A program made the position numbers and the translations under genes. Below are positions 45,697 through 54,390 of a DNA stretch of 64,000 nt, piece after piece. Position 1 is the stretch's first letter. Each line of letters begins with the position of its first letter. This stretch comes from Erinaceus europaeus. Its lineage: Eukaryota; Chordata; Mammalia; Eulipotyphla; Erinaceidae. Under the pieces are notes generated by a model. The model saw only the letters and a program-made list of their open reading frames with translations, did not search any database and was not told where the DNA came from. The stretch spans positions 41,566,602 through 41,630,601 of the forward strand of contig NC_080185.1 in NCBI RefSeq assembly GCF_950295315.1, written 5' to 3'.

Positions 45697-46671
45697 ATGG
45701 TTAAAACAACAAGAAAAAATAATGGAGACTCGAACCAGGACAAGAGTCCAGCTAAAAGTCCTCCAGAGGGCAAAGCACAAAACAACGAGTTCAACATCCA
45801 AACATTAGCTAAGGAAATAATAACAGGAGTGAGTAAAGAATTTGAAAAAATTGTAATCAGAAATGCAGGAACAACAAATGAGAATATGGAAGAAAATTCT
45901 AATTATCTCATGGTTATTAGAGAGCTGAAAGCTGAAATTGCTGAGCTAAGAAGGCAACTAGCTGAACAAGCTAAAACAGTATCAGAGCAGGGCAACAAAA
46001 TAGATGAACTCCAGAAAGCAGTAGAGGGCAGAGAGAATAGAATCAATGAGGCTGAAGACAGAATTAGCAAGATTGAGGATGAATTAGAGACAACTAAAAA
46101 AGAAGTAAGAGATCTCAAAAAGAGATTAAGAGATGCTGAAAACAACAACAGAGTCCTATGGGATGACTTCAAAAGAAACAATATACGCATTATTGGCTTA
46201 CCAGAGGAAGAAAGAGAAGGGGAGGAAGAAAGCGTTCTCCAGGCCATAATAGCTGAAAATTTCTCTAGTCTAGACAACACCAAAGACATAAAGATTCAAG
46301 AAGCCCAGAGGGTCCCAAACAGAATTAACCCAGACCTAAAGACACCAAGACATGTCATACTTAGATTGGAAAGGAATAAGGATAAAGAAAGGATCCTCAA
46401 GGCTGCAAGAGAAAAACAAAGAGTCACCTACAAAGGAAAACCCATAAGATTAGCAGCAGACTTCTCCATACAAACACTACAGGCCAGAAGAGAATGGCAA
46501 GATATCTATCGAGTGCTCAATGAGAAAGGCTTTCAGCCAAGAATACTATATCCTGCTAGACTGTCATTCAGACTAGATGGAAGCATCAAAACCTTCTCAG
46601 ACAAGCAACAGTTGAAGGAAGCAACCATCACCAAGCCTGCCTTGAAAGAAGTTCTGAAAGGTTTCCTATAA
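45697..46671 (+). CDS. L1 ORF1 protein, intact
   Basis: 324 codons without a break. L1 ORF1p is a trimeric RNA-binding chaperone that packages L1 RNA. The order seen is as follows. There is a Lys/Ser-rich N-terminus (residues 1-50). A heptad coiled coil covers about 70-155, rich in Ile, Leu, Glu and Lys. An RRM-like domain begins at about 160 with NNIRIIGLPEEEREGEE. A C-terminal domain at about 215-320 contains RHVILRLERNKDKERILKAA and the ARREWQDIYRVL stretch. The length fits mammalian ORF1p (about 330-350). The start follows a Kozak-like aaaATGg. Its codon frame has no decay, in contrast to other L1 pieces here, so this copy is young. It is a transposon gene, not a host gene. Confidence 0.92.
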   Translation: MVKTTRKNNGDSNQDKSPAKSPPEGKAQNNEFNIQTLAKEIITGVSKEFEKIVIRNAGTTNENMEENSNYLMVIRELKAEIAELRRQLAEQAKTVSEQGNKIDELQKAVEGRENRINEAEDRISKIEDELETTKKEVRDLKKRLRDAENNNRVLWDDFKRNNIRIIGLPEEEREGEEESVLQAIIAENFSSLDNTKDIKIQEAQRVPNRINPDLKTPRHVILRLERNKDKERILKAAREKQRVTYKGKPIRLAADFSIQTLQARREWQDIYRVLNEKGFQPRILYPARLSFRLDGSIKTFSDKQQLKEATITKPALKEVLKGFL

Positions 46672-46727
46672 ACAACCAGACCACCACAAATAGAACATAT
46701 ATCAAAACACTCTAAAACTCTACAAGA

Positions 46728-47447
46728 ATGGCGTTAAAATATCTTCAATCTTTGATATCAATAAATGTGAATGGCCTGAATTCACCTATTAAAAGACACA
46801 GAGTAGGAAGATGGATCAGAAAACACAACCCAACAATATGTTGTCTACAGGAAACTCACCTAACGTAACAAGACAAACACAGACTTAAAGTGAAAGGATG
46901 GAAAACTATCATTCAAGCCAATGGCCCACAAAAAAGGGCAGGAACAGCTATTCTCATATCTGACATGATAGACTTTAAAATACATAAGATTAAAAAAGAT
47001 AGGAATGGACACTATTTAATGCTCAGAGGATCAGTCAATCAAGAGGACTTAACAATTATTAATATCTATGCACCCAATGAGAAGCCATCTAAATACATCA
47101 AACTTCTACTGAAAGAGCTACAGCAATATATTAACAGTAACACAATCATAGTAGGGGACTTCAACACCCCACTATCTCAACTTGACAGATCATCCAGGAA
47201 GAAAATCAGTAAAGACATAAGGGAGCTAAATGAAGAGATAGATAACCTAGAACTATTGGACATTTTCAGAGTCATTCAGAGCAAGTTGTGGTATATATAC
47301 ACAATGGAATACTACTCAGCTGTAAAAAATGGTGACTTCACCGTTTTCAGCCGATCTTGGATGGACCTTGAAAAAATCATGTTGAGTGAAATAAGTCAGA
47401 AACAGAAGGATGAATATGGGATGATCTCACTCTCAGGCCGAAGTTGA
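46728..47447 (+). pseudogene. L1 ORF2 with internal deletion: endonuclease fused to C-terminal end
   Basis: Full ORF2p is a roughly 1,280-residue endonuclease and reverse transcriptase. Here the frame starts at 46,728 with the endonuclease region (ISINVNGLNSPIKRHRVGRW, CCLQETHL) and meets one in-frame stop at 46,866-46,868. It continues through the endonuclease (GTAILIS, NIYAPNE, VGDFNTPLSQLDRSS). Near 47,275-47,290 it jumps from the …LLDIFRVI segment into KLWYIYTMEYYSAVKN, the last 50 residues of ORF2. The endonuclease is cut short, and the whole reverse transcriptase and Cys-rich domains are missing. Apart from the single stop the joined frame is open to 47,447 (240 codons). It cannot encode a working ORF2p. 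Confidence 0.9.
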
Positions 47448-47664
47448 AAAACAAGATTAGAAAAGAAAACACAAGTCGAACCTGAAATGGAATTGGAGTA
47501 TTACACCAAAGTAAAAGACTCTGGGGTGGGTGGGTGGGTGGGGATAATACAGGTCCATGAAAAATGATGAATGAAATAGTGGGGGTTTTATTGCTAAATG
47601 GGAATCTGGGGAATGTTATGCATGTAAAAAATAAATAAATAAAAAATAAAGTGAAAAAAAAAAA

Positions 47665-47679
47665 AAAAACCCTGTGGTG
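47665..47679. repeat. Target-site duplication of the nested L1, right copy
   Basis: aaaaaccctgtggtg, directly after the A-tail of the nested L1. The older L1 3' UTR continues at 47,680. Confidence 0.9.
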
Positions 47680-47899
47680 AAGGGGAGGGTGGACATGTGG
47701 CTTCCTGGTGCGACGGGGTGTGGGGGGGGATGGGACACAGTCTTTTGGTAGTGGGAATGGTGTTTATGTACATTCCTATTAAAGTGTAAACATATAAACC
47801 ACTATTTAATTAATGAGAGGGGAAAATTGATCATATGTCTAGAACTTCTTAAAACACAGACTGAGTCTTTTTAATACATAGGCTGAGTCTTTGATATAT

Positions 47900-48945
47900 G
47901 AACTCTCTCAAAAGCCTAGACCAGGGAGAACAGAAGCAACCGGTAGCACAGCTATATACAAGATGCTGGGTATTATACCCCAAACCCTAACAAAGGGATT
48001 TTCCAAAGTTAACCCAATCACCAAATAATGTGATTATAACAATAACTATCCATTGTCTTCTTGAACTCTAAGACAACAGGAACCCCACATTTCCACTATA
48101 GAGCCTATATTTCCCCCAGTCCTGGAACCTTAGGGTGGGGCCCACTTTCCTACATGCTGCTCTCAATTCAAATCAAATAATATTGCATCCGTGGATCGCA
48201 ACCTAATCAACGCAACAAGTGCCACCTCAGCATGCTTCACTTCGGACTGTGTCCAGAGACTTCACGTGTGGAATGACAACCCTTCAGCTTCATCACTCGG
48301 GTGAGAGCTTTCCTTTCATAGTATTCTCTAATTCCATTCCAGGTGGTCCACTCCCCAATGAAGTCCCCAAACCTAGATATAGTCCAGGTCCCCTGAGATA
48401 GAGCATAGGTTCACCCGTGCCCATAAACTAGGGGAAAATATATATACCTGAAAGCAGAAGCACACAAGAGCATGCAGGGAATACCCCCCAACACCTCATC
48501 TGCACTATTCCAGTGTTTAGGTCCATGATTATTCAACAGTTTGTTTGGCTTTGTATGTTAACTCTCTTTTCAGCCAACAGGTTCCGGATGCAACAAGATG
48601 CTGACCAGACTTCCCTGGACAGACGACCCCATCAATGTGTCCTGGAGCTCAACTTCCCCAGAGCCCCACCCTACTAGGGAAAGAGAGAGGCGGACTGGGA
48701 GTATGGATCGACCAGTCAATGCCCACGTTCAGCGGGGAAGCAATTACAGAAGCCAGACCTTCCACCCTCTGCAGCCCACAATGACCCTGGATCCATGCTC
48801 CCAGAAAGATAGAGAATGGGAAGGCTATCAGGGGAGGGGGTGGGATATGGAGATCGGGTTATGGGAATTGTGGAACTGTACCCCTCTTATTCTATGGTTT
48901 TTTTAGTGTCTCTTAAATAAAAAAAACAAATTAAAAAAAAGAACT
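47900..48945 (+). repeat. Family-R element, long plus-strand copy
   Basis: Contains the full order of 5' landmarks (accagggagaacagaagc, atattgcatccgtggatc, cagcatgcttcacttcgg) and 3' landmarks (caggttccggatgcaac, agaagccagaccttcc, tcttattctatgg), then an A-rich tail at 48,910-48,945. It can serve as the reference copy for this family in the window. Confidence 0.85.
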
Positions 48946-48969
48946 CAGGATTTCATGTATGAAAGTTCA

Positions 48970-49545
48970 ATGCTTTATTTATTTATTTTATTTTTGTTTA
49001 TCATCTTTTTTTGTTGTTGTTCTTATTGCTGTCATTGTTGTTGTATACAACAGAGATAAATCAAGAGAGATAGGGAAGACAGAGAGGGGGAGAGAGAGAC
49101 ACCTGTAGACCTGCTTCACCTGCTTCACTTGTGAGGTGACACCCCTGCAGGTGGGGAGCTGGGGGCTCGAACTGGGATCCTTATGCTGGTCCTTGCGCTT
49201 CACACCATGTGTGCTTAACCTGCTGTGCTACTGCCTGGCCCCCTATTTTTTTATTTTTTATTATTACATTTTCCCCCCACCAGAACACTGCTCTGCTTTG
49301 GCTTACAGTAGTGCAGGGGGGATTGAATTTGGAACTTCGGAGGCTTAAGCATGATAATCTCTTTGCATAATCATGATGCTACCCCCTCCCACCTACTTAA
49401 TATTTATTTATTTATTTTCAATAAGGGAGAAGGTGAAAGAACCAGAACATCACTCTGGCACATGTGATGCCAAGCATCAAACTCAGGACCTTGTGCTTGA
49501 AATTCCAATGCCTTATCCACTGTGCCGACTCCCAGGCTGTCTATG
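48970..49545 (-). repeat. Reverse SINE A, SINE C and SINE B
   Basis: SINE A (about 48,990-49,245), SINE C (about 49,275-49,385) and SINE B (about 49,400-49,540), all in reverse. Confidence 0.8.
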
Positions 49546-49915
49546 TTTGACCGTAAGTAGAGACAAGTACAAAAAAAGGCACACCGCAAGTACCACAGAC
49601 AAACATCCTAATCTCATTGCATACCTCCAGAGGGTGACTGCTCCTCCCTCCTTTGGGGGGCCCTCCTGAGCAAGAAAAGCAAAGAAGTACAAAATTGACT
49701 TCTGTTGTTATCACTTCTATTAGTTTTCATAACACCTTGTTGCAGCTGGTAGAACTGGTAGTGAGATCATGATCCAAAGGGATGGAATGCCTGGCATGGC
49801 TCTGGAGTGAGGCAGAGAACTGATAGGCTGAGTGAGGCAACGAGAGTAACTCTCAGGAACTGCTTTGGCAAAGAACAGTTGGTATGCTGAAACTGAATTT
49901 GAAAACACAGTGGCT
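49546..49915. other. No feature recognised
   Basis: Single-copy-looking sequence with a 79-codon minus-strand open frame that shows no domain. No gene called. Confidence 0.45.
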
Positions 49916-50260
49916 GGGCTATGGAACACCTGGTTGAGTGTACACACTACAGTGCTCAAAGGCCTGGGTTGAAGTCCCCAGTCCCCAGCTGCAGGGGGAA
50001 ACTTCAGAAGTTGTGAAGCAGTGCTGTAGATGTCTCTCTCCTTCTCTATCTCCCCTTTTTCTCTGTGTCACTATCATATTATATATATGATATATATTAC
50101 AGATATATATCATACAGATAAATTTTCTCTCTCTATCCAATAAATATATATATATAATATGTTAAAATATATTATGTAATATATATTTCTTTCTTTCCCC
50201 TTTTTCTGTCTCTATCATATATATATATATAATAAATATATATATATATATATCACATGT
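49916..50260 (+). repeat. SINE D and AT-rich repeat
   Basis: Plus SINE D (about 49,916-50,080) whose tail has expanded into TATATA-rich sequence up to about 50,255. Confidence 0.75.
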
Positions 50261-51130
50261 GTGGTTGAGGGAGATGAGGCAACACTTACGTAGAGAAACT
50301 GGGGGCGGGGGCACATAACACTAAGAGTACAGCCCCTGAGCTGTCCCAGATGTCCTAGCTAGTCTAATGTAAATGCTGAGGAAAATCCTTGTAGGTCTCT
50401 CACACAATAGCTGGCCTGAGACAAGATGACAGTACCGAGAACCTAGCTGAGAGGGAAGGAGGCCTGCCTGCCTCACTCCCAAGAGCCAGCCTGGGAGGCG
50501 ACATCTTATCAAAGGTAGAGAGAAGGGCTGGGGGTGGGGGGCCAAGGTGGTGGTGCACCAGGTTAAACGCACACACTACAGTGCACAAGGGCCTGGGTTC
50601 AAGCCCCTGGTCCCCACCTGTAGAGGGAAAGTTTCACAAGTGGTGCACTGCTTTTTTTTTTTTACCACCTCACTCCTTTATCACATAAATGAATTATCAT
50701 ATCCCCACATGCACTACAATTAGAATAATATTACTCATTGAAATTTTTCTCTAATACTGCATTCCAGAGAAGTTTAAGAATTTTAAGCAAGTGCACTGTT
50801 TTACCATGTGCACGACCCACGTTCGAGCCCACCCCTACCGCATTAGAGGAAGCTTTGGTGGAATAGTCTCTTTTTCTGACAAAGTCAGCCCAGAGTGATG
50901 AAACCCCGACTATAACCAAAAATTAAAAAGAAAGAGGAGAGAGAGCGAATGAGAAAGGGGGGTCGCAGGCAGTAGTGCACCAATTAAGCGCATGCGGTAC
51001 AAAGTTCAAGGACTCTTGCAAGGAACCAGGTTCGAGCTCCAAGTCCCCATCAGCAAGTGGCACGCAAATGCCAGCAGGGAGCCCCAGTCATAACCCTGGA
51101 GACGAAGGAGAAGGAGAAGAAGAAAAGACA
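50261..51130 (+). repeat. SINE D piece, unassigned sequence and diverged SINEs
   Basis: Single-copy-looking sequence at 50,261-50,540, plus SINE D (about 50,545-50,655), an unassigned part with SINE C-like scraps (50,660-50,940) and a diverged SINE A-like copy (about 50,955-51,110). No gene. Confidence 0.55.
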
Positions 51131-51234
51131 AGTGAGAGATAGCACATCATGTGGTTACTGTCTCTTAATATCTTTTTGTAAGTGAAGTGATCAATTAGCA
51201 TGTTTTGGGAGACTTCCTTATTTAGATATTTTAA

Positions 51235-51815
51235 TATTTATTATTATTGTTGTTGTTGTTGTTTTGTCTCCTGGTTTATTATTGGGGCTCTGTGCCAGCA
51301 CTACGAATCCACTGCTTCTGGTGGTCATTTTTTTCTTTTTCTTTTTCTTTTTTGCCTTCAGGGTTATCGCTGGGGCTCGGTGCCTGCACTATGAATCCAC
51401 TGCTCCTGGAAGCTATTTTTCCCATTTTGTTGCCCTTGTTGATGTTATTATTGTTATTGTTGCCATTACTGTTGTTGTTGCTAGATAGGACAGAGAAATC
51501 GAGAGAGGAGGGGAAGACGGAGAGGGGAGAGAAAGATAGACACCCACAGACCTGCTTCACTTCCCATGAAGTGACCGCCCCCCTGCAGGTGAGGAGCCGG
51601 GGGCTACTGCTCGACCCTTATTTTTTACTTTTTATTTGATAGGATAGAGAGAAATTGAGAGAGGAGGGGGAGATAGAGAGAAAGAGAGGCATCTGCAGAC
51701 TTGCTTCCACTTGTGAAGTGTCACCCCTGCAGGTGGGGGGAGAGTGGGGGCTTGAACCTGGGTCCTTAAGCATAGTGATATGTGATCAAGCAGACAATCA
51801 CCACCCAGCTCCCAG
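51235..51815 (-). repeat. Reverse SINE A copies and SINE D
   Basis: A SINE A tail fragment (about 51,240-51,345), a second reverse SINE A (about 51,350-51,615) and a reverse SINE D (about 51,620-51,815). Confidence 0.8.
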
Positions 51816-52262
51816 AAAATATGAAGGGGGTAGCATCTATCCACTAAGTGCAGTTGGTGAAGTGCCAGTCCGAAGAAACCTTTAAGGAACTGAGAAAACA
51901 ATTGACTTTCTTTTCCCAAAATGGCACTTAAACCAAAAGTGGCAGCGAAGGGAAAGAGCAGGAGTCGCAAACAATATGGAAGCCCAGGCCTATGTGAGCT
52001 TTCATCCACTCACAGAAACAACACCTCCCCAAACAGCTCCAGGAGAGAACTGCTGTACCTCCAGTCTGGCCAGGATTGGCTTTACTGAAGAGGAAAAAAA
52101 AAAAAAAAAAAAGGTCGCAATCGTCTTTCCTGAGCGAGAACTCCAGATGGCGATTCTAGAAACATGGAGGGGAGTAAGAGAGATAGAAATTCAGCAGGAA
52201 AAAGCGGAGCTTGCTTGGCTGGTTGGGAACTGAAGTGCTGGAGTGGAACATAATAAGCAGTC
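51816..52262. other. Unassigned sequence with internal A20 tract
   Basis: Includes a short frame starting MALKPKVAAKGKSRSRK near 51,922 and, after about 160 bases, a run of about 20 A (52,090-52,110). It could be a scrap of a retroposed transcript, but I cannot name a source and found no clear target-site duplication. Confidence 0.35.
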
Positions 52263-52436
52263 CCATGCCCTCAAGCTAGAGGGCAGTGCAACCCGTTGAG
52301 CACACTCCTTGCCACGCACAAGGGAGGACCCAGGTTCAAGCCCCCGGTCCTCACCTGCAGGGGAAGAAGCTTCACAAGTGATAGAGCAGTGCTGCATGTG
52401 CTGCAAGTCTCTCTCTTTTCTGTGTGTGTACGTGTG

Positions 52437-52471
<35 letters not shown>

Positions 52472-52475
52472 CCGT
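52263..52475 (+). repeat. SINE D with (GT)n tail
   Basis: Plus SINE D (agagggcagtgcaacccgttg head, ggttcaagcccccggtcc B-box) whose C/T part passes into a GT microsatellite at about 52,421-52,470. Confidence 0.8.
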
Positions 52476-53099
52476 CTTTCACCGAGGCCACACTAGGCGC
52501 TGGGCTGGGCTGGCGTCTACACTTGCATCCTAATAATAAGGCATTGCTATAACTCTTGCAGTATCAGGACTTTCTCCAGAGGAACATCAGATTTCTTGAA
52601 GAATGCATTCTGAACTGGGGGGCTGGGAGTGGGGGCGGGGAGCGGGTTCTGAAAACCCAAGACCGCAACCCCCATGCCTCAGAGAACACAACACTGGCGG
52701 GTGCTGTTTTTAGGGTTCTTGAAGTACCTCATAGTGGTCAGTCACCCGGTCTAGATCATCACTGCCACCCAAGGACCCCTGTGCCTGGAGCAGGTGGCCA
52801 GCTATTGGGGGATGGGGGGTGTAATGTGGGACAGTCTCTTAACTTTTCCTCCAGGAGTCCTGTGGCTAGTGCAAACTCCCTACCCTTCCCCTGTCCTGCG
52901 CTTTCTAACCCCAATTTACGCCCCCAAAATAAATTTGGATAATCCAGTACCCCCCTTTTCGGAGGGTGGGGGTGGCGGACACTCTCCTCAGATTGGCAGT
53001 ATTCAACATGGCTGCGAATCAGAGGTCCACCATCGTCATTCAGATACTAGCTTGCTTTCTTTCCCATGGTGCCCTGCTTTGGTAGAGGGGCGTCACACC
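52476..53099. other. 5' flank of the RHOXF1-like gene
   Basis: Single-copy-looking GC-moderate sequence. Open frames of 113-128 codons lie here but show no domain. The caacatggctgcg motif at about 53,007 could bind YY1, which is a weak inference. Confidence 0.4.
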
Positions 53100-53317
53100 C
53101 CGCTACTTGCCCGCCTAAACGAACCCCGCCCATAGGCAACAAGCGGGAAAAGGAGAGCCAATGGCAAGCCTGGAAGTGTGGTGTGTGGGTGTGGCGTCCA
53201 AGGTTATTAGCCAGGCCGCAATAAAAGGAGCCCTAGCCTCAGCTGGGCTTTCTCTTCACTCCTCGGAGCGACTGAGGTAGTTCTTGCAGGCAACTCGCTT
53301 CCTTCAGCGTCCTGGCC
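53100..53317 (+). promoter_or_regulatory. Predicted promoter and 5' UTR of the RHOXF1-like gene
   Basis: CCAAT box in gagccaatgg (53,158-53,162) and a TATA-like ATAAAAG (53,221-53,227), 92 bases before the start codon and inside caataaaagg. Spacing fits a transcription start near 53,250 and a short 5' UTR of about 65 bases. Unlike the RHOXF2-like promoter, it looks TATA-driven. Confidence 0.6.
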
Positions 53318-54390
53318 ATGCAGCAGCCTCCTAACCCCGGGAATCACTCTGACCCCAGCTACTTCTGCCTGGGAATGTACGAAGTGAATCTGAGAGCTGA
53401 ATTCGAACCCCAGCAATTCGTTGACTACATGACCGCTGAAGGCCACCAGCTACGCCAAGGCCACATCATCCGAGAAGACTACCAGCTGATCCAGGGCCAC
53501 CTGATCCGCGAAGGCCACCTGATCCGTGAAGGCCACATGATCCGCCAAACCTACATGATCCGCCAAGGCCACCTGATCCGCCAAAGCCAATTGATCCGCC
53601 AAAGCCACCTGATCCGCCATGGTCCCCTGATTCACCAGGGCCCCCTGATCCGCCAGGGCCCCCTGATCCGCCAGGGCCCCCTGATCCGCCAGGGCCCCCT
53701 GATACGCCAGGGTCCCCTGGTTCACCAGGGCCCCCTGATCCACCAGGGCCCCCTAATTCACCAGGGCCCTCTGATCCACCAGGGCCCCCTGATTCACCAG
53801 GGCCCCCTGATCCACCAGGGTCTTCTGATCCACCAGGGCCTTCTGATCCACCAGGGTCCTCTGATCTACCAGGGCCTTCTGATCCACCAGGGTCCTCTGA
53901 TCCACCAGGGCTACCTGATTCACCAGGGCCCTCTGATCAGCCAGGTCCACCTGATTCACCAAAGCCACCTGGTCCACCAGGGCCCCCTGATCTACCAAGG
54001 CCCTCTGCTACGCCAAGACCACCTGCTGCAGGAAGCCTACCAGATCCAAGAAGTGTACCTGATGCAGCAAGACCACCTGATCCATGAAGTTCACCTGAAT
54101 CCCGAAGGCCTCCAGAACCCTGGAGACCCCGAGAACAACCAGGGCGGCAATGTGGATGGTGGTGATGGTGGCAATGGTGGTGTCGGTGGTGTTGGTGGCC
54201 TGGAGCTTGAGCTGAGGCTGCCTGAGCCGTTGGTCGCCCCAGACGCCATCCAGGTGGCCGCCAATGGCGCCGAGCTGCGCCCCGAGCGGCAGCGGCGGCG
54301 CAGGATCCATCGCACCAAGTTCACCTCGGTGCAGCTGCATGAGCTTGAGAGCACTTTCCAGTGCACCCAATACCCTGACCTGCTGACCCG
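53318..54390 (+). CDS. RHOXF1-like: RHOXF1-like exon 1
   Basis: 357 codons plus two bases (phase 2). The start has context gccATGc, and no other in-frame ATG lies between the TATA-like box and this codon in the part I checked. If the donor were not used, a stop would follow at once (CGG TGA), so splicing is required for a homeodomain. Confidence 0.88.

Larger units (their letters stand above)
45114..47664 (+). mobile_element. Nested L1 with intact ORF1 and internal ORF2 deletion
   Basis: A 2.55-kb L1 inserted in the 3' UTR of the older L1. It has about 580 bases of 5' UTR, an uninterrupted ORF1, the start of ORF2, then a direct jump to the end of ORF2, a 3' UTR with GGGT repeats, and an A-rich tail. 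The 15-base duplication at both ends shows one retroposition event, so the deletion either arose during or before that event or happened later without touching the ends. Confidence 0.9.

Noticed and set aside
52556..53135. Possible upstream exon of the RHOXF1-like gene.
   Set aside because: Frames of 113-128 codons exist, but no splice donor in a matching context was evident, and a TATA-like box at 53,221 plus the start at 53,318 explain the gene without one.
53441..54097. CRISPR-like array, because of regular repeats.
   Set aside because: The repeats are 18-bp units with no spacers and are in frame inside a mammalian exon.
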